From Diphasiastrum complanatum (taxonomy: Eukaryota > Streptophyta > Lycopodiopsida > Lycopodiales > Lycopodiaceae), in contig CM055100.1 of NCBI GenBank assembly GCA_029204225.1, positions 5,489,938 through 5,553,937 of the forward strand: a DNA stretch of 64,000 bases, read 5' to 3'. The translations under genes were made by a program, and so were the position numbers. The notes beneath the pieces were generated by a model, which saw nothing but the letters and a program-made list of their open reading frames with translations, was not told where the DNA came from and did not search any database. Below are positions 21,362 to 32,493 of this stretch, in pieces (the stretch's first letter is position 1; each line of letters starts with the position of its first letter).

Positions 21362-23983
21362 ATGGCTACAACAATCTAGACCAGAGTAGCAATCAGTCTC
21401 GATGGCGCAAATTACAGAATCTGAAAATTTAAAATCAAAACACTTTTGAAGGGCGAAGGCATCTGGTCGGTGACGAAGCTCTTAGAGGTACAGCCTCCAG
21501 AGGGAGACCCAAGGAGAGCTAAATGGATCAGAAAAGCGCGCAATGGTGATCATCATTTCATCCATAAATGAGGATCTACTCATGCAGATTGAAGATTGCG
21601 AAAGTAGCCATGCAGCGTGGAAAAGATTGAAGTAGAAGTATGAAGTGAGGACTGCAACTTCAGTCATGAACCTTCACAATCAGCTGCAATCAATACAATG
21701 GGATGGCAACCAGTTGGATCAGCACGTTGAGAAGATCAAAACGATCTTTGCTCAACTCGTTGGATCAGGACAGGAGCACCAGGTCCCAGCACCACAACAG
21801 CTGATGTAATTCATGAAATCTCTACCGCAGTCGCTGAGCTCATACTGAGTCTACCAGATATGACATTCGACAAAGCAGTCAGTCTTGTCGCTGATGAAAG
21901 ACTAAGAGACGAAGGAGAGGGAAGCAGTGAACAAGAGAAAGCTCTCTTCACGAAAGGGAAGAAGAAAAACAAAAGCAAGCCAAGATTTGAGAAGACAAAG
22001 TCCTCGAATCAGCAATCTTCTTCTTGCGATCACTGCCACAAATCAGGCCATACGGCCAACAAATGCTGGTTCAATCCAGCAATATCTTGCATGCACTGCA
22101 AGAAGAAAGGATATTCTACATACGATTGCAGATTCAACCCAAAAAGAAAGAACAAAGCTGAAAAGGCAAACGTTGCAGAGTCATCTAAGGATGCTGAAAG
22201 AGGTGATGAAGCTTTCACGATACTCGATGAAGCTTCAACAAGCTACTCTGAACACGACTACGATGTAGTCATTGATTCAGGAGCAACATCACACATAACC
22301 TGCAACAAGAAGGTCTTGATCGACTTTCACGAACTCGAAAACAACATAGCAGTGATTCTAGGTGATGGGAGCAGACATGATATCAAAGGCATTGGCACTC
22401 TACAGCTACGAACACTGTCAGGCCAAGTGGAGCTACCAGGAGCACTTTATGTGTCCTCACTAAGAAAATATCTGCTATCTGTCTCCAAGATGACAGATCT
22501 AGGCATTCAAATTTTGTTCGACAGCAACACTTGCCGTATGATCGAGAATACGACAAACAAATTGCTGACGGTCGGATGCAGAGAAGGAAATCCCTACCAG
22601 GCCAAAATAATCAGCAACTCCAATAGCATATTAAATGCTTCAGAAAATGAAGATCAGCTTTGGCATAGGAGAATGTATCATCTGAACATGCAGAGCCTGT
22701 ACAACATGAGCAGAAAAGGCATAGTCACAGGTCTCAAGGTTTCAAGGCCTGAAACTGAGTTCTGCGAAGCTTGTCAAAAAGGCAAGCAACATTGGAATCC
22801 ATTCACGCATGAGGGAAGAAGAGCCAAAGAGATTTTTGAGATCGTCCACTCTGATGTTTGTGGACCGATGAAAACAGATTCGCTCTTACGTTCGAGATAC
22901 TTTCTGATGTTCATAGATGATTACAACCGGATGACCATGATCTACTACTTGAAGAAGAAATCTGAAGTGTTTGATTCCTTCAAGAAGTTCGTGGCATTCG
23001 CAGAGCGACACACCTCAAAAAAGATACAGATCCTTAGATCTAACAATGGAGGTGAATATAAAAGCACAGAATTTTCAAGATTCTGCGAAGAACAGGGGAT
23101 AGAACACCAATTCACTCCTGCATACACACCAGAATACAACGGTGTGGCAGAAAGAAGAAACAGAATGCTAGTCGAAGGAGCCAGATGCATGATGGCATAG
23201 GCTCAACTGCCAGGTCAATTCTGGACTGAGGCAATAGCTGCAGCTGTACACCTGTAGAACATATCTACAACGACAGCGCTAGAAAATAAAATACCATACG
23301 AAATGTGGACAGGCAGAAAGTCTGATCTGTCATACGTATGGGTGTTTGGATGTGCAGCATACAAGCACATTCCAAAAGAAAAAAGAAGCAAGTTCGATGA
23401 CAAATCTGAACAAACAATCATGGTCGGCTACTCGAACAAAACACATGTGTACAGGCTCTAACCACGAAGAATGTTGTTTCGAACAGAGATGTGAAATTTG
23501 ATGAGTCCACATTCCCTGGACTAAAAGACGAAAGAGGCCATGAGATCTTCACATTGCTGCCCATTCAAGAGGGAGATTGAGGACAGACATCAAATCAGAA
23601 TGCAGAGCCCCAGACTTCAGAGTAGCAGGAAGCAGAGAATCGACAAACAAGAAATGTTCGAACAACGACGAAACGAACCTCGAAGATCAACAAGACAAAG
23701 ACGATCTCTAGACCGCTACTCTGACAATCTTCAATGGAGCAAAGACACGCAATTCAAGTACTGAAGCTTCACAGAAGAGCCAACAACATCTATCCAGAGT
23801 CCAGAAGGAGAATTTTGGAAGTAGGCAATGTCAGAGGAGATTGAGTCGATGAGGCGAAACGAGGCATGGACATTAGACCCACTGCCAGAAAACTGAAAGA
23901 TAGTCGACTGCAAGTGGGTGTACAATAAAAAGCTAAAATCAGATGGCACTATTGGCCGCTACAAGGCAAGGCTTGTCGCGACA
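21362..23983 (+). pseudogene. Copia-B gag-pol, decayed and interrupted in RT
   Basis: Gag starts near 21362 (ISLDGANYRI, KFKIKTLLKGEGIW) with early stops. A long frame at 21860-23200 holds two zinc knuckles (CDHCHKSGHTANKC and CMHCKKKGYSTYDC), protease (VVIDSGATSHIT), pre-integrase (LWHRRMYHLN...CEACQKGKQH) and integrase (HSDVCGPM, NGVAERRNR). The second integrase aspartate is lost: RSNNGGEY replaces RSDNGGEY (AAC at 23042-23044). Stops TAG at 23198 and 23255 interrupt MMA*AQLP and VHL*NIST. RT begins (DCKWVYNKKLKSDGTIGRYK) and is broken at ARLVA (23983), where another repeat is inserted. RNase H and a 3' LTR are absent from this locus. Confidence 0.9.
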
Positions 23984-24930
23984 ATGGCACACCAAAATCC
24001 TTCCATATGTTCCTTCTTAGCATTGGTACGTAATAAGGATCCACCCTTAGCTGGTGCGGGCTTGCCACATAACTCTGTGAAAAATTGCCTACATTGGCAA
24101 ATCTAGCCATGTAGAATATTGTACATTTTTGTCAATATTGTTTGTTGGTTACTTGAATGGCTAAAGTGCCACTTGTACATACACACCTAAAGTAGGTTAC
24201 CACGAGTCAAGAGGAGTGGTGTGTCCATTTGGTAGTGATTCCTACTTTGTAGGATCTAGACCATGATTTATGATGAGATTTGTACCTACCATGCACCTAC
24301 CAAGCATGACTCTTGGATCTAGGCTAGGGTTTTCACATTAGGGCAAGAAAGTGGAGTCTACTTCCTTATTACATGCTGGATTTTCACCTAAATTAGCAAA
24401 GGAAGTGTGTTTTACTATGTATTCCCATTCTCCATAGTGAGAAGATAGAAACTTTTTGGAGCCTCAAGGAGAAACTCATGTTTCCTCTCATTGTATGGTG
24501 ATTACTCTTGATTTCCAATGAAACCCAGCTTTGGCACATTGTAAACACTGTCTACAGGCCGTACTACAGCCTTATTTCCACACGTGTGGAGTTGGATTAC
24601 ACTTATTGATCAATGCTTTGATTGTCTCTACTTGTTTTCTATCAAGCTGCTAAACTAGATCTTGTTTTCTGATGACTAATTTCTGATAGATTGTTTAACA
24701 AGCATACAATCAACCTTGTGGATCATTCAAAGATCCATTTATGGTCCTTAGTACTGTACTTTTCACAAACTCCTAATGGAATCCGGAGTTTTCTTAAAAA
24801 TTGTTTGACGCCAAGGTGATTGCTCTCGCAAAGTTGGCAGCTTATCTAGCTCTTTGCCAACTTCAATCTCTGATATCTTAAACTTAATTATTCATCCACC
24901 CCTCGAAGACTCATGTATCAGGTTAGAGGG
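23984..24930 (-). pseudogene. Unrecognised ORF family, copy E, split by a solo LTR
   Basis: Read on the minus strand, 24930-24773 and 24075-23984 join into a protein segment containing KELDKLPTLREQ, SIRSYVASPHQLRVDP and YYVPMLRRNIWKDFG. It matches the copy at 51.4 kb at DNA and protein level. Only the start of the conserved C-terminal domain is present. It interrupts Copia-B RT on its left and abuts Copia-D on its right. Identity is by internal paralogy only; no outside family is recognised. Confidence 0.7.
24076..24767. mobile_element. Solo LTR (692 bp) with 5-bp target duplication AACTC
   Basis: The element begins TGTGAAAAAT and ends TACTTTTCACA (inverted ends, TG...CA). It is flanked by AACTC at 24071-24075 and 24768-24772. 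The paralogous sequence at 51.46 kb reads CACATAACTCCTGATTG without the insert, giving a natural empty site. No coding region is inside. A TG...CA element with 5-bp duplication fits a solo LTR; a small TIR DNA transposon is the alternative. Confidence 0.85.
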
Positions 24931-24939
24931 TCGAATTCG

Positions 24940-26580
24940 ATAGACAAGACTGCACTATTCTTGACAAATCTCGAAAAGTCAAGCTCTTTTTACTACTACT
25001 TTTGATTCAAATGATATGTTGTGGCATCACAGATTAGGCCATTTAAACTCCAATTGTATTCAGCAAATGTCGAAACAGAACTTAGTACAAGATCTATCTT
25101 TCATTAGCAACTCCGATACTCCATGTAAAAGCTGTATTTCCAAAAGCATGTTAGAAGTTCAATCTTTTAGATTCAGAATGTACTTCTAGAAATTTGCTAC
25201 ACATGGACATTTGTGGTCCTATGCAGACTATTCCCATAGGGGGAGCTGTCTATTTGTTGACTATTATTGATGACTTCTCTTGGAGGACTACAACATATTT
25301 CTTGAAGAACAAATCCGATACTCTGAAGTACTTCATGCAATTCAAAGCATCATCAAAAAAATCGACCTAGAGAAGAATCATTGTTCTACGCTCTGATGCA
25401 AGGGGAGTATTTATCTCCAACAAATTCAAAGACTTTTGCAAGGCAACCAGAATACAACAACATTTTACAACAAGCTCACCTCAGTACAATGGTGCAGCTA
25501 AATGGAAGCCTCAGTCACTCATTGAAAGTGCAAGGAGCATGTTGGCCCATGCATCTCTTCCAAAGAAGTTTTGGACAGAAGTTGTTACTACAGCAGCCTA
25601 CCTTCAAAATCGATCCATTTTAGAGGCTCTGAATGGCAAGACACCTTATGAGGCATGGACAGGATTGAAGCCATCACTCAACCATATCAGAATTTTTGGA
25701 TGTTTTGCTTTCAGTCAAATCACTGCCAATCTCCAGAAAAATTTGACCCAAGGATTGAACAATCAAAATCCGATCCAGGGTCGAAAAATCCAAAATCCGA
25801 CCCTTTGGGTCGTAGAGCAGAAGATCGATTTATATTGGCTATTTCTCATACCACCTTCTGGACTCTCAAAAGACCTTCACGAGTAGAGATGTCACTTTCT
25901 TGGAAGATCGATTTTTCGATCTCAAGGAAAAAACTACTGCAAAATCCGACCCAAACATCGAACAGCCAAAATCTGACCCAAGGGTAAAAATTCCAAAATT
26001 CGATACTGACTCGAAAAATGAGTGAGAAACTTAACGAATCGAACAACATCAAAGGAATTAAATTTCAACACAAAAAATCGAATCGATCCAAATAGCCTCC
26101 ATCCCAATTCATGGATGATCCGGCCTGCTACTTTGTGCAAGAACTCAACACTATTTCAGAGGCAGAGTCATCCATTGATGTTGACCAGTGCAAGGCAAAA
26201 GAGGACACAACACTTGCAGTTTTAAACGAGAATGATTTTTATCCAAACTTGACAGACTTGAATATTTACTTCAAGTCTGTATCAGATCGTTCCACTATCA
26301 TCACTCTTTATGTAGATGATGTTTTATTACTCAGTAACAATCTGACTTTGATGAAGAATCTGAAATGCATGTTAGTGTTTGAGTATATTTTTCGAATCCG
26401 ATCCAACAGACTAATTTCCATCAATCAACAAAAATCCGACCCATCAACCAAGATTCTCAAAGGCTACACAAATGCAAATTGGATAGAAAGTATCGACACC
26501 AGAATATCAACTTCTAGATTTATGCCAATCAAGGTCCAATCTCATGTAACAACCAGAACTTAGTAGTATTACCCTCCACA
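24940..26580 (+). pseudogene. Copia-D pre-integrase, integrase and RT remnants
   Basis: Pre-integrase (DMLWHHRLGHLNSN) near 25010 is followed by integrase (MDICGPMQT, IIDDFSWRTT, VLRSDARG) and the integrase C-terminal module (ARSMLAHASLPKKFWTEV... PYEAWTGLKPSLNHIRIFGC) to 25720. The polyprotein then loses similarity in a stretch rich in AAATCCGACCC-like motifs (25740-26100). RT is seen again with the catalytic LYVDDVLLLSNN near 26310. The end of the element includes a TAG-interrupted RNase H-like remnant. Frames are broken in many places. Confidence 0.82.
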
Positions 26581-26820
26581 GAGTCAAATTTTATAGTTGT
26601 CACAAATGCTACCAAGGAGGCGATTTGGCTGATATCAATTTTTTTTAGTCACATCCGACGTTCATCTACTATGACAACCAAATCACAAGGGTAATTTCTT
26701 TGGTTTACTGCAGGCCAGAGTTTATGGCAGCAAATTATTTCACCAAGGAGCACCATCTCAGATTTAACAATTAGCTAAATCTAAATATCGAAAGTTTTCA
26801 GGATCTACATTAAGGGAGAG

Positions 26821-27246
26821 TGTGGAATTCTATGGTCAAGCCCAATTCCATTAGGTAATGGGCATCTTGAAAAATCTGTATATACTTATTCTTGGAAAAC
26901 ACAAAAAAATTATGAAGGCTCGTCCAGCAAAGGATCAAAAAATTCAAAATCGAATTTTTTCGACCCAAGCATATTTTTCGATCCAATGTCATTCTTGTCA
27001 AAGAGAGATTTTTTGACCTTGAATCGGGTCAGATCGGTTCTAATTTTTTCGAGCGCCTTCGAACCTGTTCGATTCGGATCGGTTCTAATTTTTTCAGGCA
27101 CATTCGACCTTGTATCGGATCAGATCCAATTTATTTGGGCGTCTTCGACTCCGGATCGGATCGGAGCAGGTCTAATAAATCCGACCCTTTGTATAAATCC
27201 GACCTAGTGTATAAATTCTGACCCTTTGTAAAATTTTGATCCTTTG
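26821..27246 (+). mobile_element. Copia-D 3' LTR (right end approximate)
   Basis: A polypurine tract (AAGGGAGAG, ending 26820) is followed by TGTGGAATTCTATGG. The LTR runs to about 27246, where the next LTR begins. Its second half is dominated by GGATCGG and AAATCCGACCCTTTGTA-type reiterations. Confidence 0.65.
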
Positions 27247-27254
27247 TACCAATC

Positions 27255-28641
27255 TGATGGGGCAAGGGAGATAGGAAGAACGAGAATAGAGAAGAGAGTA
27301 GGAATATTGCGGAATAGCTCTCCCGTTCTAATCGGCTACTAGGTGCAAAAACAATCTAATAGACAGCTTATGCTAAAAGATAATCATAGCTTTATGCCTT
27401 CTGATTGCCCAACATGATCTTAAAAATTAAAACAAGAGTACAGTCCACCGAAGATATTAGAGATGGTTTGTGTGTGGTACTACTGAAATCAGATTCAATG
27501 TGAAGTATAGTTCTGAAATAAATGGAAGAGCAGTATGATATCGCGAGTTCCTCAGGCGTCAAAGACAGCCATCGTTTGATCTGAAACTGAGGAGCCATAG
27601 ATGTCTATGCTCTGATCAGAGTGAGTATAAAAGCACAATCAAACATCAATGAAAGTGCATTCAATCACAACAAGCATCCATCTATGTTTTACACAGATAA
27701 AAATGTGCTGCTGCTATATTACACTGAAGCACAATACAAATAACAATTACAACCAAAATTGATGGCGTAATTGAGAGGCTCAAATAATGCGTCTCATGAA
27801 CGGAGCAACCCACAATCTGTGCTTGGATGACCTATTTATACATTTCATTTGTGTATTAGTTATAATAAATGATTGTCACCTAATTAGGTAAGTCGTTGTA
27901 CTTGGAAGTATATGGCTTCTGTGACAACTGTACATAGTGTACATTGTCAATCCATAGGGAATGTTGACGTGGACGAGGGCGTTGCAAATTCTCTCACTTC
28001 ACTTTATAAGGGAAGTGGCTTTCTCTCACTTCGCAAATTTGGGAAGTGGCTGGAAACGTTCCTCGTTCAAAGTAGATGACCTTCGAGAATTTTTTTTCTG
28101 TCTTTGGGATTTTGCGAAAAAGGCGAAGGTGCCCTTAAAACAATTCAACATGAAAATAGATGACCTTCGGGAATTTTTCTCTCTCTTCGGGATTTTGCGA
28201 AAAAGGCAAAGGTGTTAAAAATTATTTGATCTTTTAGATAGTCGCGAAACTTTTGTGAACATTTCCTGAAGTTGTCTCGAACATAGTTCATTTCTGCAGA
28301 CTGTCTCGAAAGTAATGTATTTCTGCAGACTTGTTCTAAATGCAAGTTTGCGAAAGCCCTTGAAGATGGCCAAGTCTTCAATGACTTCAAGTTATTAAAC
28401 TTAACATCTGAACTTTGAAATTATACCCTTTGCTGGAGATCAGTCAGAAGCCCGTTGTAGATGTTCTTCAAATAAATTGGCTTTCTAAGTTTGTGATTCC
28501 TGCAGGTATCAGATGAGCAGACGTAGAACCGAAGTTGGTTTCACCTGACCCTAGATCAATGATCAATAAACATGCAGGAAGAATCATGAAATAGAAATTA
28601 GTCATTCACCAAGGAGACAACTATGGGCTTAATTTCCAACA
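27255..28641 (-). mobile_element. Copia-C 3' LTR (minus orientation)
   Basis: The + strand reads TGATGGGGCAAGGG...AATTTCCAACA, 1387 bp. It is preceded on the right by the polypurine tract (minus AAGGGGGAC, 28642-28652) and the RNase H end of the minus-strand pol. It is the reverse-complement relative of the LTR at 31136-32427. Confidence 0.9.
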
Positions 28642-28654
28642 GTCCCCCTTAAGG

Positions 28655-29938
28655 TCACGGTTGGTGTCTTGGCATCTTCGTTAGGTTCAGCATGTTGAAG
28701 AACTTCTGATGCTTGATCCTGGAAAGCGCTTTGGTAAAGATGTCTGCAACCATTTCTGTTGTGGAACAGTATTGAAGGATCACTTGCCTTGAGAAAACTT
28801 TCTCCCGAATAAAATGATACTGAATTTCTATGTGCTTGGATTTGCCATGAAATCTGGGATTTAGTGACAGTGAAATACAACTCAAGTTGTCACACAAAAT
28901 GGTGGTAGCATTGAACTGAGTGTGATTGAAGTCGTGAAGTAGTAACTTGATCCATATAGCTTCTTTTGAAGCTTGTCATGTTGCAATGTACTCTGCCTCT
29001 GTCAAAGAAAGCGCAACTGATTTCTGCTTCCTTGAGTTTTACAAAATCGGTCCCCTTGCCAGATAGAAACAGAATCCGGAAGTAGATTCTCTAGTATAGA
29101 CTGTTCCTCCCCAATCTGAGTCGGAGTAGCCTCGCAGGACGAGTGGGTCGATGGCATTTCCATCATAACATAAAATGTGATCTAAACTTCCCTGAATATA
29201 TCTCATCAGTCTCTTTAATGTTTTCCAATGAAAGATCCTAGGTTAGTACATGAATTGACTTAACGTGCTAACAGTGTATGCTAAATCTGGTCTAGTACAC
29301 AACATTGCATACATCAAAGATCCTATTAGTGAATGATAAGGGTACTTCGCTATGTTGAGTACTTCACTATCAGAATCTACACTAGTAGGTTTAGTCAATA
29401 CAATACTCGGATCCATTGGGGTATCAATTGGTTTGCAATCAGACATATGAAACTTTTCTAAAATGCCTTTTAGATATGCATGTTGGCTAAGATAGATCTT
29501 CTTTTGAAGTCTATCTCTAGTAATGTGAATTCCTAGCAAAGAATGAATAGCTCCTAAATTAGTCATGTCAAATTCCTTTGACAGATCACTCTTAGTAGTG
29601 TGCAGTAGAGAAGTGTCGTTAGACAGAATAAATGCATCATCTACGTAAAGAGCTATGTGAACTGAATTGGTGCCTATATGCTTTGAATAAACATTACAGT
29701 CAGCTGAATTGTTTGCAAATCCCAATCGAATGAGATAAGAGTTGATTTTGTCGAACCATGCTCTTGTAGCCTGTTTCAGACCGTAGATTGCTTTGTGCAG
29801 CTTGCACACTTTGTGCTCTTGGCCTTTGACTTCGAATCCTTCCGGTTGGAAGGTGTACAGCTCCTCTTTGACATTGTCGTTGAGAAATGCTATCTTGACA
29901 TCCATTTGGTGCATTTTGAGGTCTTCTACGGCTGCTAA
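28655..29938 (-). pseudogene. Copia-C RT (C-terminal part) and RNase H
   Basis: Minus-strand copia pol starting at AAVEDLKMHQMDVKIAFLND (RT), with the catalytic LYVDDAFILSND, the connection region (GSLMYAMLCTRPDLAYTVS) and RNase H ending FHGKSKHIEIQYHFIRE ... EMVADIFTKAL. One or two frame breaks lie near 29240 and 28900. RT is missing everything N-terminal of this point: the sequence switches at 29938 to LTR-B DNA. The missing N-terminal part lies at 32.5-35.26 kb in the opposite orientation. Confidence 0.9.
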
Positions 29939-30666
29939 CAAAAAGAATGTCGAACGAGAACGATTCGTGACAGTCAATGTGTCTTTGACTCGAAGTCGCG
30001 AATCATTTGTGAATCGTAAACACACCTCCAGGACCGCAAACCGCAAAGGGGTGCAAACCGAATGACTATGAAGGAAACGAAAAGAACGAAAGCAAACGGG
30101 AGATTACGAAACAAACAAAGAAGAATCTTTCTCGCTGCCAGCTGGCAGCTCAACGGGCTTCACGCCCAACTGAAATGAATGGCAACGACGAAGACTAACT
30201 AACTAGTTGATTAGCATTAACTAGTCTTGTGATTCTACATTTAGCTATCTTGTAAACTCCACACAGTGGAGGTATAAACGATCCTCTTTGGATCATAATA
30301 AAAGAATCTGAATACAGAGATCTGTAAGAGACAGTGAGAGAGAGGTAGCAAGTAGAGCAGAAAAATACTAGAAACCATAGTTGTGCATGAAAGTCTGCCA
30401 ACGAGCAGAACACAACGAAAGAGCATAGTGTCATTTCGCCAACGAGCGAGGCACTGATGATAATACAGTCGCTCTATTTTCGTGTATCTCCTTGTCTTGT
30501 GCTATTTGTCTTTATTGCTAAAATAGAATGTATTATGTGTGAGTAGTCGAGTGTCTAGGATCCTGTAGACAACTTCCGCATAAAAAGAAAATTCAAAGAC
30601 ACAAAATGGTTCGCGAATAAGAAGAAGAAGACGAAAATAGAGACAGCCTCACTTCTGGGACATGGT
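29938..30666 (+). mobile_element. Copia-B-type LTR fragment
   Basis: About 730 bp homologous to 20508-21296 (shared GTCAATGTGTCTTTGACTCG, CACACCTCCAGGACCGCAAA). It lacks the first ~140 bp of the LTR at its left edge, which is also the Copia-C breakpoint. It ends GGGACATGGTGCAAC, a degenerate LTR/PBS junction. Confidence 0.85.
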
Positions 30667-31135
30667 GCAACAAAAGTGGAGCAGGTGGTGTAGAGGATCA
30701 GAAGTGCGACAGTTACCAGCAATGATCGAGTTCAAGATGGATCGAATAACTACAATGCACAATAGAAAATAGTAGTGTAGACACAAAATGAACTCTGATA
30801 ATAATCAAAACTAAGTACAAGAGCTTGAAGCTGGGTGCAAATATCAGGCTTCAGCTGAAAATTGTTAATGACTAACTTACTGATTTAAAAACTTGACTTG
30901 ACTATTTACAACATAATGCCTGCAAGATGATAACCTGATCAGAGCGCTGACTCCAGTAGATCTTCCTTGATGATTGGAAGTCAGATGATTAGTACATTGA
31001 AAGCTTACATTGACCTACTTAATTAACTACATTTGTCCTACAGTAGGTTGCCGTCGTTTTTGCTAGAGAGTTGTGTGCAGAAGTAGGCGAACTATCAACG
31101 TCACGATGTGGGTCGGATCTCCGAGTTGACAATAC
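30667..31135. other. Unassigned segment between two LTRs
   Basis: No coding signal recognised. It may be internal leader of the LTR-B-type element or old flanking DNA. Confidence 0.3.
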
Positions 31136-32427
31136 TGTTGGAAATTAAGCCCACAACTGTTTGAATGACTAATTTCTATTTCATGATTCTTCCTGCATGT
31201 TTATTGATCATTGATCTAGGGTCAGGTGAAACCAACTTTGGTTCTATGTTTGCTCATCTGATACCTGCAGGAATCACAAACTTAGACAGCCAATTCATTT
31301 GAAGAACGTCTACAACGGGCTTTCGATTGATCTCCAACAAAGGGTAACCAATCCTGTCATAATTTCAAAGTTCAATTTAATAACTTGAAGTCATTGAAGA
31401 CTTGGCCATTTTCAAGGGCTTTCGCAAACTTGCATTTAGAACAAGTCTGCAAAAATGCATTACTTTCGAGACAGTCTGCAGAAATGAACTATGTTCGAGA
31501 CCGCTTCACAAAATGTTCACAAAAGTTTCACGACAGTCCAAAAATTCAAATAATTTTTAACACCTTTGCCTTTTTTGCAAAATCCCAAAGAGAGAGAAAA
31601 ATTTTCAAAGGTCGTCTATTTTCATGTTGAATTGTTTTAAGGGCACCTTCACCTTTTTCACAAAATCCCGAAGAGAGAGGAAAATTCCCGAAGGTCATCT
31701 ACTTTGAACGAGGAACGTTCCCAGCCACTTCCCAAATTTGCGAAGTGAGAGAAAGTCACTTCCCTTATAAAGCGAAGTGAGAGAATTTGCAACGCCCTCG
31801 TCCACGTCAACATTCCCTATGGATTGACAGTGTACACTATGTATAGTTGTCACAGAAGCCATATACTTCCAAGTACAACGACTTATCTAATTAGGTGACA
31901 ATCATTTATTGTAATTAATACACGGATGAAAATTATAAATAGATCATCCAAGCACAGATTGTGGGTTGCTCCATCCATGAGATGCATTATTTGAGCCTCC
32001 CAATTACGCCATCAATTTTGGTTGTAATTGTTATTTGTATTGTGCTTCAGTGTAATATAACAGCAGCACATTTTTATCTCTGTACAACATAGATGAATGC
32101 TTGTTGTGATTGAATGCTCTTTCATTGCTGTTTGATCGCGCTTGTATATTCACTCTGATCAGAACACGGACATCTACGACTCTTCAGTAGTACCACACAC
32201 AAACCATCTCTAATCTCTTCGATGGACTGTACTCTTGTTTTAGAGTATGAATTAATTTTTAAGATCATGTTGGACAATCAAAATGCATACAGCTGTGATT
32301 ATCTTTTAGCATAAGCTGTCTATTAGACTGTTTTTGCACCTAGCAGCTGATTAGAACGGGAGAGTTGTTCCATAATATTCCTGCTCTCTTCTCCATTCTC
32401 GTTCTTCCTATCTCCCTTGCCCCATCA
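31136..32427 (+). mobile_element. Copia-C 5' LTR (plus orientation)
   Basis: It starts TGTTGGAAATTAAGCC and ends TTGCCCCATCA, 1292 bp, followed 3 nt later by the PBS. It aligns along its length with the reverse complement of 27255-28641, with scattered indels. Confidence 0.9.
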
Positions 32428-32430
32428 GAT

Positions 32431-32443
32431 TGGTATCAGAGCC
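32431..32443 (+). other. Copia-C primer-binding site
   Basis: TGGTATCAGAGCC, exact initiator-Met-type plant copia site. Confidence 0.92.
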
Positions 32444-32493
32444 TAGCTCAAATAAATCGAGAGATAAAGTTTGTTCTATTTGTATATTGTTAT

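Noticed and set aside
24076-24767. hAT-like DNA transposon
   Set aside because: The duplication is 5 bp rather than 8 bp, the ends are TG...CA and no transposase is present, so a solo LTR fits better.
29940-30046. N-terminal extension of the minus-strand Copia-C RT frame
   Set aside because: These codons are antisense LTR-B sequence fused by the breakpoint at 29938, not part of the RT.
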